Notes: a model not told the origin generated them from the letters alone. DNA of 64,000 bases from Sphingomonas sp. So64.6b (GCF_014171475.1 NZ_CP048817.1:4278001-4342000); one strand, 5' to 3'. Positions 1 through 9,463 are shown, counted from the first letter of the stretch. A program made the numbers and translations.

Positions 1-794
1 CGGATCGCCGCGCCTTCCGCCGCGTCGAGCTTCGACAGCAGCCGATCTGCGGCAATGCGCGCCTCGGCCTCGGTTTCGCGCACGATGACGTGCGCGCGAT
101 AACCGAAGCGCAGGGCGCGGCCGTGTTTCGCCGCGCGATCCTTCATGTCGGCGATGATTGCGGCGACATTTTCCTTTTTGTCGGGCCACATCAGGAACAC
201 GTCGCAGCCCCTCGCCGCCGCTTCGCGCGCATCCTCGGACAGACCGCCGAAATAGAGCAAGGGCGCCTTGCCCGACACGGTGCCGATGCTCGGCGGCGCG
301 AGTTTAAGTTTCCAGAACTCGCCGTCATGGTCGAGCGCCTCGCCGTTGAGCAGGGTCTTGAGGATTTGCATCGCCTCGACCGTGCGAGCGTAGCGCGGCG
401 CTGAGGCCATCGTCTCGCCGGGCATGTCCGAGGAGATGATATTCACCTTCAACCTGCCCCTGCCAGTTCCCTGGGCCGACATCCGGTCGATCGTGGCGAT
501 CTGGCGTGCCAGCTGCGGCGGCCAGGTCTCGCCGATGCGTACTGCCATGAGCAAATTGATCTGGCTCGTTGCGGTCGCGATCGCGGCGGCGAAGGCGGTG
601 GTGTCGATGCCCAGCGCATAGCCGGAGGGCAGCAGCACATTGTCGAACCCGCCGGTTTCCGCCTGCACGACGATGTCGCGGCAATGCTCCCAACTCGATC
701 TGAGTTTTGCATCGGGCACGCCGAGGAATTCATAATCGTCATCGCACAGCGCTGAAAACCAGCTGATCTCGCACGGTGGGCGTGTGTCGGTCAT
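1..794 (-). CDS. LLM-class flavin-dependent monooxygenase (SsuD-like), 3' part missing
   Basis: Reading minus from the ATG at 794 gives an uninterrupted frame to the window edge (about 264 residues, C-terminus missing). The N-terminus (MTDTRPPCEISWFSAL), the segment GGFDNVLLPSGYALG and the later LLYFGGLSEDAREAA match the bacterial luciferase-like TIM-barrel family, closest to alkanesulfonate monooxygenases that use FMNH2 from a partner reductase to oxidise sulfonates or related carbon compounds. The ATG overlaps the stop of the aldo/keto reductase gene (ATGA at 791-794), so the two genes are translationally coupled, with this one downstream. The substrate cannot be read from sequence; the neighbouring receptor, dioxygenase and oxidoreductases suggest a catabolic role. 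The family call is firm; a specific SsuD function is not. Confidence 0.85.
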   Translation of the reverse strand, partial: MTDTRPPCEISWFSALCDDDYEFLGVPDAKLRSSWEHCRDIVVQAETGGFDNVLLPSGYALGIDTTAFAAAIATATSQINLLMAVRIGETWPPQLARQIATIDRMSAQGTGRGRLKVNIISSDMPGETMASAPRYARTVEAMQILKTLLNGEALDHDGEFWKLKLAPPSIGTVSGKAPLLYFGGLSEDAREAAARGCDVFLMWPDKKENVAAIIADMKDRAAKHGRALRFGYRAHVIVRETEAEARIAADRLLSKLDAAEGAAI

Positions 795-1708
795 GGCAAT
801 CGCTCCCCACGCGACGCGATCAGCACGTCGTACCAGCTCTGGCGCGTCCAGCGTGGTTTGAACGCGTCGGCGATCTCCGCGATGCGTGTCACATTCTGTG
901 TGCCGACGATCGGGATCGCGCGCGCCGGATGCGCCATGATCCAGCTATAGGCGGCCGCCGCGCGACTCACACCCGCCTGATTGGCGACGATATCCAGCGC
1001 GGCGGTGACACCCCGGCTGCGCTCGTCCTGCGGATCGCCGATTCGCCCGCCGCCGAGCGGCGACCAGGCGAGGATCGCCATGTCGCGCTCCATCGCCAGA
1101 TCAAGCAGCCCGCCGGTAATCGGTTCGAGTTCGAGGGGTGAGAATTCCGGCTGATGGCTGGCCAGCGGGATGGTCAGGAAGCTGGCCAGCGCGGTGGTTT
1201 GCGCGACGGTGTAGTTGGACACCCCGACCGCGCGGACCTTTCCGGCCGCGACCATGTCCTCCAGCGCACGCGCGGTCTCTTGCGGATGCGCCAGGATGTC
1301 GGGGCGGTGGATCTGGTAGAGATCGACTTGGTCGGTCTGCAAACGCCGGAGCGAGGCGTCGAGTGCGGCGGCGAGATACGGCGCGCTCGAATCATAGGGC
1401 ACCGGCGGGGCGATGCCACCCTTGGTCGCGAGCACCATGCGTGCGCGCAGATCAGGTGATTCGGCGAAGATCCGGCCGAGCAACGCCTCGGCATCGCCGA
1501 ACCCGCCCGACCCGTTGAAGCCATAGATATCGGCCGTGTCGAACAGTGTCACGCCGGCGGCGAAGGCCGCCTCGATCAGCGCGCGGCCCTGTTCGGGGGA
1601 GGCGTGACCGAAGCGCCACATCCCCCATGCAATCGGGCTGACCATCAATCCGCTCTTGCCGAGCGGGCGGGAATCGGGTGTAAGTATGATTTCAGACATC
1701 GTTGTCAT
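791..1708 (-). CDS. aldo/keto reductase
   Basis: This is a 305-residue NAD(P)H-dependent oxidoreductase of the aldo/keto reductase superfamily (TIM barrel, cytoplasmic). Visible landmarks are the tyrosine region LFDTADIYG, the lysine strand LATKGG, the histidine in QIHRPD and the cofactor-binding end IPIVGTQN. Its length is normal for YdhF/YajO-like members. ATG codons at 1708 and 1699 are both possible and neither has a clear Shine-Dalgarno; the longer form is given. It is divergent from the Gfo/Idh gene, with only 15 bases between starts, and its stop overlaps the start of the downstream flavin monooxygenase, so the two probably act on the same unidentified substrate. Confidence 0.88.
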   Translation of the reverse strand: MTTMSEIILTPDSRPLGKSGLMVSPIAWGMWRFGHASPEQGRALIEAAFAAGVTLFDTADIYGFNGSGGFGDAEALLGRIFAESPDLRARMVLATKGGIAPPVPYDSSAPYLAAALDASLRRLQTDQVDLYQIHRPDILAHPQETARALEDMVAAGKVRAVGVSNYTVAQTTALASFLTIPLASHQPEFSPLELEPITGGLLDLAMERDMAILAWSPLGGGRIGDPQDERSRGVTAALDIVANQAGVSRAAAAYSWIMAHPARAIPIVGTQNVTRIAEIADAFKPRWTRQSWYDVLIASRGERLP

Positions 1709-1723
1709 ATAGGATTGGTCCGC

Positions 1724-2812
1724 GTGGTTGAGCAAGTGCGTTATGGTCTGGTGGGTGCGGGTATGATGGGCGTCGAGCACATCAACAACCTGGCGATCAC
1801 GCCCGGCGCGGTGGTGACGGCGCTGGCCGATCCGACTCGCGGCTCGCTCGATTGGGCGAAGAATGCGCTGAAGGATCGCGCCGATGGCGTCGCGGTGTTC
1901 GACGACGCGGCGGCGCTCGCGGCGAGTGGGTTGTGCGATGCGGTGATCGTCGCCAGCCCCAATCACACGCACCGCGATGTGCTGGTCCCGCTGTTCGATG
2001 CGGGCCTGCATATCCTGTGTGAGAAGCCGGTTGCGACTCGAATCGAGGATGCGCGCTGGATCGTCGATCGCGCCGCGCAGAACGACAAGGTGTTCTGGAC
2101 CGCGATGGAATATCGCTTCATGCCGCCGGCCGCCGAGTTCATCGCGGAGATCAAGGGCGGGCGCATCGGCAAGCTGCAGATGCTGTCGATCCGCGAGCAT
2201 CGTTTTCCCTTCCTGTCCAAGGTCGCCGACTGGAATCGCTTCAGCCGCAACACCGGCGGCACGATGGTCGAGAAATGCTGTCACTTCTTCGATCTGATGC
2301 GCCTGATCACCGGCGCGGAGGCGGTGCGCGTCTATTGTTCGGGCGCGATGGACGTGAACCATCTCGACGAGGATTATGCCGGTGAGCGGCCTGACATCAT
2401 CGACAACAGTTATACGACGGTCGATTTCGACAATGGCGTGCGCGCGATGCTCGACCTGTCGATGTTCGCCGATGGCGCGGAGAATCAGGAGGAGATCGCG
2501 GCGGTCGGCGATCAGGCGCGGCTCGAGGTGCTGATTCCCGAAGGCGCGATCGTCTATTCGCCCCGTGTCGGCTTCATGAATCCCAAGGCGGTCGAACGCC
2601 GCCTGGTCGAAGTCGATGAGGCGGCGCTGAACGCCGGCAGTCATCACGGATCGACCTTTTACGAGCATCAGAAATTCAACGCCGCGGTGCGCGGCGCTGG
2701 CCCGGTAGAGGTCACCGCGCATGACGGGTTGATGGCGGTCGCGATCGGCGCGGCGGCTGAAATCAGCGCGCGCGAACACCGCGTGGTGGAAATGGCCGAA
2801 CTGGGAGTCTGA
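1724..2812 (+). CDS. Gfo/Idh/MocA-family oxidoreductase
   Basis: This is a 362-residue NAD(P)-dependent dehydrogenase. The N-terminal Rossmann fold shows YGLVGAGMMGVEH and the catalytic-domain signature EKPVA around residue 95, both typical of the Gfo/Idh/MocA family acting on sugars, inositols or related polyols. The GTG start at 1724 was chosen because AGGA sits about nine bases upstream; TTG at 1715 and GTG at 1736 are alternatives in frame. It is the first plus-strand gene of the cluster and lies 96 bases before the TonB receptor gene. Specificity is unknown; the association with a receptor, PhyH dioxygenase and MFS carrier suggests oxidation of an imported polyhydroxylated compound. Confidence 0.87.
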   Translation: MVEQVRYGLVGAGMMGVEHINNLAITPGAVVTALADPTRGSLDWAKNALKDRADGVAVFDDAAALAASGLCDAVIVASPNHTHRDVLVPLFDAGLHILCEKPVATRIEDARWIVDRAAQNDKVFWTAMEYRFMPPAAEFIAEIKGGRIGKLQMLSIREHRFPFLSKVADWNRFSRNTGGTMVEKCCHFFDLMRLITGAEAVRVYCSGAMDVNHLDEDYAGERPDIIDNSYTTVDFDNGVRAMLDLSMFADGAENQEEIAAVGDQARLEVLIPEGAIVYSPRVGFMNPKAVERRLVEVDEAALNAGSHHGSTFYEHQKFNAAVRGAGPVEVTAHDGLMAVAIGAAAEISAREHRVVEMAELGV

Positions 2813-2908
2813 CCAAGCCGAACTTTACGAATGCCAAGTCTGATCGCGCTGTCATATGCAGCCAATAATGATAATCCATCAATTGCATGGGAATTTGAGG
2901 GAGGATTT

Positions 2909-5230
2909 ATGAAACACGCATTTTACCTGTCTGGCGCGGCTATTGCAGCGCTGATCGCCGTCTCTCCCGCCGTTGCGCAGGACGCGGCGCCAGCCGTCGA
3001 AGAGCAAGTCTCATCGGTCGATTCGGGTGACATCATCGTCACCGCGCAGAAACGTTCGGAGAATCTGCAAAAGGTGCCGGCCGCGATCAGCGTGGTCAGC
3101 GGCGAGCAGTTCGAAGCGCGCGGCGGCGTCAACGTCCAGTCGTTGCAACAGCTGGTGCCCAGCCTGAACTTCAAGGAAAGCGCGACGACGATCGATTCGT
3201 CGCTGTTCCTGCGCGGCGTCGGCACGATCAACTTCTCGATCGCCGCCGAACCGAGCGTCGGCTTCGTCGTTGACGGCGTCACCTATGCGCGCTCCGGCGA
3301 AGCCTTTGGCGATCTGTACGATGTCGAGCGGATCGAAGTGCTGCGCGGCCCGCAGGGCACCTTGTTCGGCAAGAATTCCTCGGCCGGCGTGGTCAACATC
3401 GTCACCAAAAGGCCGGGCGACAAGTTCGGCGGTTATGTCGAGGGTCAGGCGACCACCGACGACGAGTACAAGCTCAAGGCTGCGATCGACATCCCGCTCG
3501 GCGCGGGCATCACCAGCCGCTTCACCGGCACCTATGCCAATTTCGACGGCACGGTACGCAACGTCACGCTGAACCGCACGGTCAATGGTTATGAGCGCTA
3601 TGGCGTGCGCGGCATGATCGTCGCCGATGCGACCGACGCATTGACCTTCACGCTGATCGGCGACTGGCGTCGCACCAATGCCGATTGCTGCGCCGAGGTG
3701 ATTGGCACCTCACCCACTGTGGCGAGCAATCTCGCCGGAGCGCTCAGCGGCATCACGCTGGCCGGCGATGAAACGCGCGAAATCCGTCAGAACACGCTGA
3801 CCGAGACGCGCGAGACAAGCTGGGGCGGGTCGCTCCAGGCCGATCTCGATGTCGGGTCGGCGGGCACGCTGACCTCGATCACCGCCTATCGCGACTACAA
3901 GAATTTCGGTATCCGTGACGGCGATTTCATCGATCGGGTCTATGCGATTGCGGGCGGCAATCAGCTCAACGATTTCGGGCCGCAGCCTTCGACCACCTTC
4001 ACCCAGGAAGTCCGTCTCGCTTCGCCCGGCAACCAGACGGTCGAATATGTCCTGGGCGGCTTCTACTACAAGGCGAAGCAGGAACGGACTTTCGAGCGCG
4101 ACGATATCGTCTGCTCGGCGACCACCTTGCCACCGGTCTCGCCGGGTCTCGCACCTTGCGCGGTTGGCTCCTCGACACAGACTTTTCCAAGCGCGATCGG
4201 CAATTTCGGCTCGACGATCGAAAATGTCGCGGCCTATGGCAACGTCACCGTTCGCGCGACCGACTGGCTGCGCCTGATTGCGGGCGGACGCTTCACCCAT
4301 GACAATATCAGCGCTTTCAACGTCCGCGCGGCTGCGACCGGCGCCGGGCCCGGCCTGGTCGGGGCGGCGGCAAATTACCGGCTGAAGACCAGCCAGAGCG
4401 ATTTCTCGGGCAAGCTTGGCGTCCAGGCCGACATCACCAACGGGCTGATGGCCTATGCCACTTTCAGCCAGGGCTATAAGGGACCGGCGTTCAACGTCTT
4501 CTTCAACCAGAATAGCGGGCAGCTTGCACCGATCGCGGCGGAGACGTCGAACGCGTATGAGCTCGGCACCAAGTTCAAGACCGCCGATGGCAGCTTCACG
4601 ATCAACACCGCGGCCTTCTATGCCAAATATGATCACTTCCAGGCCAACAGCTTCGTCAATCTGAACGGATCGGTCGTTACTCAGCTGACCGATGCGGGTT
4701 CCGTGTCGACCAAGGGCGTGGAGATCGAATCGGTGATCCGGCCGGTGCGCAACTTCACCATCAACGCCGGTATCGCCTATACCGATGCGCAGATCGACAA
4801 ATTCAATATCCCGGCCGGCTCGCCCGCGACGGCGACCGATCGGCGCGGTGAGCAATTGCCGCTCGCCCCGACCTGGAAGGGCAATATCGGCGCGACGTGG
4901 AAGATCGACACCGGTGGCTTCGCCAATGTGGAGATCGGCAGCAATATCTCGCTGACCAGCGATCAGGTCTCGTCGCTGCAGGCCGGCGTGACGCCAGGCG
5001 ACCTCGCGGTGCGCCGCGCGATCACCATCGACGGCTACGCACTGGTCGATGCCAATATCGCGCTGGTCGATCCGAACGGCGTGTGGCGCGTTAATTTCAT
5101 CGGCCGCAACCTGACCGACCAGAGCTATGCCTCGCTGATCACCACCGGCGGGCCCGGCGGCAGTTATCGCTATCTGCTGCCGCGCGATGTCGATCGCTAT
5201 TTCGGTGTCGCGGTGCGGTTCAACTATTGA
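2909..5230 (+). CDS. TonB-dependent outer-membrane receptor
   Basis: This 773-residue protein has a signal peptide (MKHAFYLSG to AVAQ) and a plug domain starting with a TonB-box-like segment (GDIIVTAQKRSENLQKVP). The plug continues with VERIEVLRGPQGTLFGKN, and a 22-strand-type barrel ends in an aromatic C-terminus (FGVAVRFNY). It should import a bulky substrate across the outer membrane using TonB energy. The start at 2909 is preceded by GAGGGAGG; a longer frame from 2831 would put 26 non-signal residues in front of the signal peptide. It resembles the sphingomonad receptors that accompany catabolic clusters rather than classical siderophore receptors. The PhyH dioxygenase gene begins nine bases after its stop, so they are probably co-transcribed. 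Confidence 0.93.
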   Translation: MKHAFYLSGAAIAALIAVSPAVAQDAAPAVEEQVSSVDSGDIIVTAQKRSENLQKVPAAISVVSGEQFEARGGVNVQSLQQLVPSLNFKESATTIDSSLFLRGVGTINFSIAAEPSVGFVVDGVTYARSGEAFGDLYDVERIEVLRGPQGTLFGKNSSAGVVNIVTKRPGDKFGGYVEGQATTDDEYKLKAAIDIPLGAGITSRFTGTYANFDGTVRNVTLNRTVNGYERYGVRGMIVADATDALTFTLIGDWRRTNADCCAEVIGTSPTVASNLAGALSGITLAGDETREIRQNTLTETRETSWGGSLQADLDVGSAGTLTSITAYRDYKNFGIRDGDFIDRVYAIAGGNQLNDFGPQPSTTFTQEVRLASPGNQTVEYVLGGFYYKAKQERTFERDDIVCSATTLPPVSPGLAPCAVGSSTQTFPSAIGNFGSTIENVAAYGNVTVRATDWLRLIAGGRFTHDNISAFNVRAAATGAGPGLVGAAANYRLKTSQSDFSGKLGVQADITNGLMAYATFSQGYKGPAFNVFFNQNSGQLAPIAAETSNAYELGTKFKTADGSFTINTAAFYAKYDHFQANSFVNLNGSVVTQLTDAGSVSTKGVEIESVIRPVRNFTINAGIAYTDAQIDKFNIPAGSPATATDRRGEQLPLAPTWKGNIGATWKIDTGGFANVEIGSNISLTSDQVSSLQAGVTPGDLAVRRAITIDGYALVDANIALVDPNGVWRVNFIGRNLTDQSYASLITTGGPGGSYRYLLPRDVDRYFGVAVRFNY

Positions 5231-5239
5231 TCGGGGGTC

Positions 5240-5998
5240 ATGCCGATGAACTATCAGGAACAGGCACGGCAGTTCGTCGAGGACGGCTATGCCGTGTTCA
5301 AGGGCGCGCTGGCCGGCGATGCGCTCGACCTGCTGCGCGGCGAATGCGATGCATTCGTCGCGCGGGAGGATGCGCGGATGGATGCGCAGGGCGTCGACAC
5401 GATCGGCCTCAGCCATCGCGGCAAGCGCTACTTCGCCAATGAATGCCAGCGCGTCGTGCCTGATATCCGGCGCATGCTGTTCAGCGAGACGATGGCCGAT
5501 GTATGCCGTGCGACGATCGGTGACACCGCCTATTTCTTCTTCGACCAGTTCGTCGTGAAGGGACCGGAGGGCGGCCTGCCATTTTCCTGGCATCAGGATT
5601 CGGGTTATGTCGTCGGCAATGGCGGCCCTGCGGATCATGCGCCTTATGTCACCTGCTGGTGTCCGCTCGATGATGCGACGATCGAGAATGGCACCGTGCG
5701 CTTGATGCCGGGCAGCCACCGGAACGGTATCGTGCCGCATGAACGCCAGTCGGGCAGCAACGATCTGGTCGGCGCGCCGGCCGAGGCGGAAGGGATCATC
5801 GTCGAGGCCAAAGCGGGCGACATCGTCGCTTTCTCCAGCCTGTTGCTGCACGCGACCGGCGCCAATCGCACCGATCGCGCGCGACGCGTGTTTCTGGCGC
5901 AATATACGCCCGAGGCGATGCTCAATCCCGGCACGAAGCAGCTGCGCCGCAACGCAATCGCGCTGGTCCAGAATGGCGAACAGGTGACTTTTGCTTAA
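5240..5998 (+). CDS. phytanoyl-CoA dioxygenase (PhyH) family protein
   Basis: This is a 252-residue Fe(II)/2-oxoglutarate-dependent dioxygenase of the PhyH superfamily. The facial triad is visible: FSWHQDSGYV gives the HxD pair, and the distal histidine lies in LLLHATGANRTDRARR, whose arginine would hold 2-oxoglutarate. Such enzymes hydroxylate small metabolites in the cytoplasm; this one is not close enough to ectoine or phytanoyl enzymes to name a substrate. ATG at 5240 is preceded by GGGGGT; a second ATG two codons later is also possible. It sits between the receptor and the MFS gene in a tight operon, which suggests it acts on the imported compound. Confidence 0.87.
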   Translation: MPMNYQEQARQFVEDGYAVFKGALAGDALDLLRGECDAFVAREDARMDAQGVDTIGLSHRGKRYFANECQRVVPDIRRMLFSETMADVCRATIGDTAYFFFDQFVVKGPEGGLPFSWHQDSGYVVGNGGPADHAPYVTCWCPLDDATIENGTVRLMPGSHRNGIVPHERQSGSNDLVGAPAEAEGIIVEAKAGDIVAFSSLLLHATGANRTDRARRVFLAQYTPEAMLNPGTKQLRRNAIALVQNGEQVTFA

Positions 5999-6016
5999 CC
6001 GGCGGGGCCTCCGCTC

Positions 6017-7270
6017 GTGACTCTGTCCCCGGCGCGCCGCAACGTGATCTTCGCGCTGGCGATCACCGCGACGCTGCTCAATCTGGTCGATCGGCAGATC
6101 ATCGCGGTGCTCAAGCCCGATATCGCGCATGATATGAGCTGGACCGACAATGATTACGGCACGCTCGCCGCCTGGTTCCAGGGATCGGCGGCGGTGGCGT
6201 TCTTGTTCACCGGCTTCGCGGTCGACAAGCTTGGGGTCAAATGGGCCAACCCGATCGGCGTGGCGCTGTGGAGCCTCGCGGCGATGGCGCATGCCTTTGC
6301 GCGCGGCTTCAGCAGTTTCGTGCTGTGCCGTATCGCGCTCGGCGCGACCGAGGCGATGGGCACGCCGGCGGCGATCAAGACGATCGCGGTGATCTTTCCG
6401 CCGACGATGCGCTCGTTCGGTTATGGCCTGGTCAATACCGTCGGCAGCCTGGGTGCGATCGTCACGCCGTTGCTCATTCCGACCGTCGCCTTGCTCTGGG
6501 GCTGGCGCGCGGCATTCCTGATCGGCGGCGCGCTAGGCTTGCTCTGGGCGATCGTCTGGCTGTTCGCGGTCAAGGGCGTGCATTTCGCCGGTGACGGTGC
6601 GCCGACACGCAGCGACCAAGGCGCAAAGACGACGGTCGGGCGCAGCATCTTTGTCGAACGCCGCACCTGGGCGATCGCGGTCGCCAAATTCCTGTCCGAT
6701 GCGACCTGGTGGCTGATGCTGTTCTGGATGCCCGATTTCTTTCACCGCAGCTTCGGGCTGACCGGCATTGCGCTCGGCACGCCGCTGGCGATTGCCTATA
6801 CCTGCAGCGCGATCGGATCGCTGATCGCCGGTACCGTCGCGTCGCGGCTGATCCGTCAGGGCTATAGTGTCGAGAAGGTGCGCAAGGGGTCGCTGCTCGT
6901 CGCCGCCTTGCTTGCCTTGCCGCTGCCCTTTGCCGACACGGTGCACAGCTATGCGCTGGCGGTCGCGCTGATCGGCCTGGTCATGGCCGCGCACCAGGCT
7001 TTCTCGGTCAATTTGTTCGCACTGATCGCCGATGTCTCACGCCCTGAAAAGATCGGGCGCGTGACCAGTTTTGGTGCGTTCAGCGGCAATATCGGCGGGA
7101 TGGTGATTGCCAAGGTTGCGGGGCTGACGCTCGCCGCCGGGCTCGGCTATCTGCCATTGTTCCTGTTCGCCGGCGGTTCCTATCTGCTCGCGGTGATCGC
7201 GATCCAGTTGCTCCTGCCGAAGCTTCCGCTGGACGGGATGGGAACGGCGCTGCCGGTCGCGGCGCACTGA
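6017..7270 (+). CDS. MFS transporter, anion:cation symporter-like
   Basis: This is a 417-residue inner-membrane carrier with about twelve hydrophobic segments. The N-terminus (LNLVDRQIIAVLKPDI, then DNDYGTLAAWFQG) and the loop after TM2 (DKLGVKW) resemble the hexuronate/glucarate (ExuT, anion:cation symporter) branch of the major facilitator superfamily. The start is GTG at 6017, 18 bases after the PhyH stop. It would move the compound or a breakdown product delivered by the TonB receptor into the cytoplasm. Acidic sugar derivatives are typical substrates of this branch, but that is only inference here. The stop codon lies inside a 16-bp tandem duplication. Confidence 0.88.
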   Translation: MTLSPARRNVIFALAITATLLNLVDRQIIAVLKPDIAHDMSWTDNDYGTLAAWFQGSAAVAFLFTGFAVDKLGVKWANPIGVALWSLAAMAHAFARGFSSFVLCRIALGATEAMGTPAAIKTIAVIFPPTMRSFGYGLVNTVGSLGAIVTPLLIPTVALLWGWRAAFLIGGALGLLWAIVWLFAVKGVHFAGDGAPTRSDQGAKTTVGRSIFVERRTWAIAVAKFLSDATWWLMLFWMPDFFHRSFGLTGIALGTPLAIAYTCSAIGSLIAGTVASRLIRQGYSVEKVRKGSLLVAALLALPLPFADTVHSYALAVALIGLVMAAHQAFSVNLFALIADVSRPEKIGRVTSFGAFSGNIGGMVIAKVAGLTLAAGLGYLPLFLFAGGSYLLAVIAIQLLLPKLPLDGMGTALPVAAH

Positions 7271-7300
7271 CGGGTGTATTTCGGGACGGGTGTATTTCGG
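7269..7300. repeat. exact 16-bp tandem duplication
   Basis: Two perfect adjacent copies of a 16-base unit (gacgggtgtatttcgg) cover the stop codon of the MFS gene and the following bases. It is probably a simple slippage duplication. No role is evident. Confidence 0.9.
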
Positions 7301-7343
7301 GGCGGCATTGGCCTAGCCTTGGCAGAAGAGAATAAGGGCGACC

Positions 7344-8390
7344 ATGGCGACGAGACAACCCAGACCCCTGCCGATGGCGGCGGATCTTTACGGCGATATC
7401 GAGCCATCGCCCAAGTCGAGCTGGCAGGGCTATCTCCCCGGGCTGGCGATCGTCGCGGCGGGAACGCTCGCCGCTGCGTTTCTGTCGGATCATTATGGCG
7501 CGCCGCTGACGCTGATGGCGCTGCTCATCGGGCTCGCACTCAATTTCCTCAGCGCCGATACGCGGCTGACGCCGGGGCTGGCTTTCGCGTCGCGTTCGCT
7601 GCTGCGCTGGGGCATCGTGCTGGTCGGCGTGCGCATCACTTTCGGGCAGATCGCCGCGCTCGGGCCGGTTGCGCTGCTCTGCGTGCTAGCCATCGTTGCG
7701 CTCACCATCGGCGCGGGCATCCTGGCCGCGCGGCGCTTTGGTTTCGATAACGCGTTCGGCGTATTGGCCGGCGGCGCAGTGGCGATCTGCGGCGCGTCGG
7801 CGGCGATGGCACTGGCGACCACGCTCGGTGAGAAACGGACCAGCCAGACGCAATTGACCATGGTGCTGGTCGGCATCTCGGCGCTGAGCGCGCTGGCGAT
7901 GGTGCTGTATCCGATCGCGGCGCACGCGTTGGCGATGAGCGATCTCAAGGCCGGCTTCATGCTCGGTGCGGCGATTCATGACGTCGCCCAGGCGCTGGGG
8001 GCGGGCTATTCCTATTCCAAGGACGCCGGCGATATCGCCGCGATCGTCAAGCTGACTCGTGTCGCCATGCTCGCGCCGGTGCTGGCGATCGTCGCCCTGT
8101 TCCTGCGCGGCGACGCGTCGCGCGCAAAAGGGCCGGGAATTCCCTGGTTCGTGGTCGGCTTCTTCGTGCTGGCCGGGATCAATTCATTCGGGGTGATCCC
8201 GACGGCGGTGGCGAAGGGCGCGGAACAGATCGCCGCCGGGTTGCTGGCAGCGGCGGTTACCGCAACCGCGATCCGCTCGCCTTTGTCGCAATTGCTTGAA
8301 GCCGGGCCGAAGCCGCTGTTCGTGATTCTGGCGGCGACGCTGGTGGCGTTTGCGCTGGCGCTTGGGGCGGCCCTGTTGTTCGTCGGGTAA
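7344..8390 (+). CDS. YeiH/UPF0324-family putative sulfate exporter
   Basis: This 348-residue polytopic membrane protein has about ten hydrophobic segments. The conserved family segments GLALNFL, RWGIVLVGVRITFGQI, GGAVAICGASAAMA and AAIHDVAQALGAG place it in the YeiH (UPF0324) family, annotated as putative sulfate or anion exporters. The function of the family is weakly established. It starts 73 bases after the MFS gene and may be its own unit; a convergent LacI-type regulator follows. No neighbouring sulfur metabolism gene was seen except the sulfonate-monooxygenase-like gene at the window start, a possible but unproven link. Confidence 0.85.
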   Translation: MATRQPRPLPMAADLYGDIEPSPKSSWQGYLPGLAIVAAGTLAAAFLSDHYGAPLTLMALLIGLALNFLSADTRLTPGLAFASRSLLRWGIVLVGVRITFGQIAALGPVALLCVLAIVALTIGAGILAARRFGFDNAFGVLAGGAVAICGASAAMALATTLGEKRTSQTQLTMVLVGISALSALAMVLYPIAAHALAMSDLKAGFMLGAAIHDVAQALGAGYSYSKDAGDIAAIVKLTRVAMLAPVLAIVALFLRGDASRAKGPGIPWFVVGFFVLAGINSFGVIPTAVAKGAEQIAAGLLAAAVTATAIRSPLSQLLEAGPKPLFVILAATLVAFALALGAALLFVG

Positions 8391-8458
8391 GGTGTTGTAA
8401 AATACGCCATCCCGGAGCGGTAAATCGAGCGCGTCTTAGCCTCCCGGTAGGGGAAGGC

Positions 8459-9463
8459 CTATTTCGGAACCGGCCCGGTAGAATCGCGCACCACCAGTTC
8501 GAAGCCGATCTCCCGTCGCTCGACCGGCGCATCCTCGCCACCGAGCAGCAGGTCCGCCGCCTGATAGGCCATTTGCCGGGTCGGCTGGCGGATCGTGGTC
8601 AAGGGCGGCCAGACGAAACCGGCAAGCGCGGTATCGTCGAAGCCCGCGACCGACAGCTGGCCGGGCACACTGATCTCGCGCCGGTGTGCGACGGTCAGCG
8701 CGCCGGCCGCCATATCGTCGCTCGAAGCGAAGATCGCGCTTGGCGGCACTTCAAGCGACAGCAGTATTTCAGCGGCGGCGGCGCCCGAGGCGAAGTCGTA
8801 GCTGCCCTCGACGATTAGTGCCGGATCGCTTGCGATGCCCGCCGCCTGCAGGGCCTTGAGATAGCCGTTCCGCCGCTGTGTGCTGGTCTCATAGCTCGGA
8901 TGGCCGGCGATGAAGCCGATGCGGCGGTGACCAAGCCCGATCAGATGCTCGGTCATCTCACGCGCTGCACGCCCATTGTCGATAAAGGTCGAGGAGGTCA
9001 GGTTGACATCGCCGCCGGGCGAGACTCGCACGAAACGTACGCCGCGCCGCGCAAGCAGGTCGAGCACCGCCGGATAGTCGGTCACCGGCGGGGTCAGGAT
9101 TAATCCATCCACATTGGTTGCATCTACCAGGCTCTCGACATCGTCGAGCAATGTCTCCGAGTTGCGGTCATAGGGCTGCGCGATCATCCGCACCCCGTCC
9201 GCCGCACATCGGTCGCGGATGCCCGATTGCATTTCATAGACATAATAGGGGCTGGGATTGTCGCAGATCAGCGCGATCTGGAAGCTGCGCCGCCCGGCGA
9301 GCGAGCGCGCTGCGGTGCTTGGGCGGAAGTTGAGCAGGGCAACAGCGGCCTGCACTCGCTCACGCGTCGCTGTGCCGACATAGCGCTCGTTATTGAGCAC
9401 GCGCGATACCGTCTTGATCGAGACCCCCGCTTCGCGGGATACGTCCTTGATGGTCGCACGCAC
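8459..9463 (-). CDS. LacI-family transcriptional regulator
   Basis: This is a 334-residue regulator. It has an N-terminal LacI helix-turn-helix with hinge (TIKDVSREAGVSIKTVSRVL, ending at RSLAGRR) followed by a periplasmic-binding-protein-like effector domain (FQIALICDNPSPYYVYEMQ to SVAGFDDTALAGFVWPPLTT). It should bind a palindromic operator and be released by a sugar or related ligand. The GTG at 9463 was chosen because the HTH begins two codons later and GGAG lies upstream; an in-frame ATG at 9550 would add 29 residues with no domain. It is divergent from the penicillin-binding protein gene. A likely target is the uptake cluster at 1-7.3 kb, but this is inference. Confidence 0.9.
   Translation of the reverse strand: MRATIKDVSREAGVSIKTVSRVLNNERYVGTATRERVQAAVALLNFRPSTAARSLAGRRSFQIALICDNPSPYYVYEMQSGIRDRCAADGVRMIAQPYDRNSETLLDDVESLVDATNVDGLILTPPVTDYPAVLDLLARRGVRFVRVSPGGDVNLTSSTFIDNGRAAREMTEHLIGLGHRRIGFIAGHPSYETSTQRRNGYLKALQAAGIASDPALIVEGSYDFASGAAAAEILLSLEVPPSAIFASSDDMAAGALTVAHRREISVPGQLSVAGFDDTALAGFVWPPLTTIRQPTRQMAYQAADLLLGGEDAPVERREIGFELVVRDSTGPVPK

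Noticed and set aside
1709..2779. minus frame extending the aldo/keto reductase upstream through the Gfo/Idh gene
   Set aside because: The conserved aldo/keto reductase sequence starts at the ATG near 1708; the extension is antisense and has no homology features.
3710..6292. 860-codon open frame on minus, antisense to the TonB receptor, PhyH and MFS genes
   Set aside because: It is a GC-rich shadow frame full of Arg/His/Asp with no domain; the plus-strand genes are well supported by motifs.
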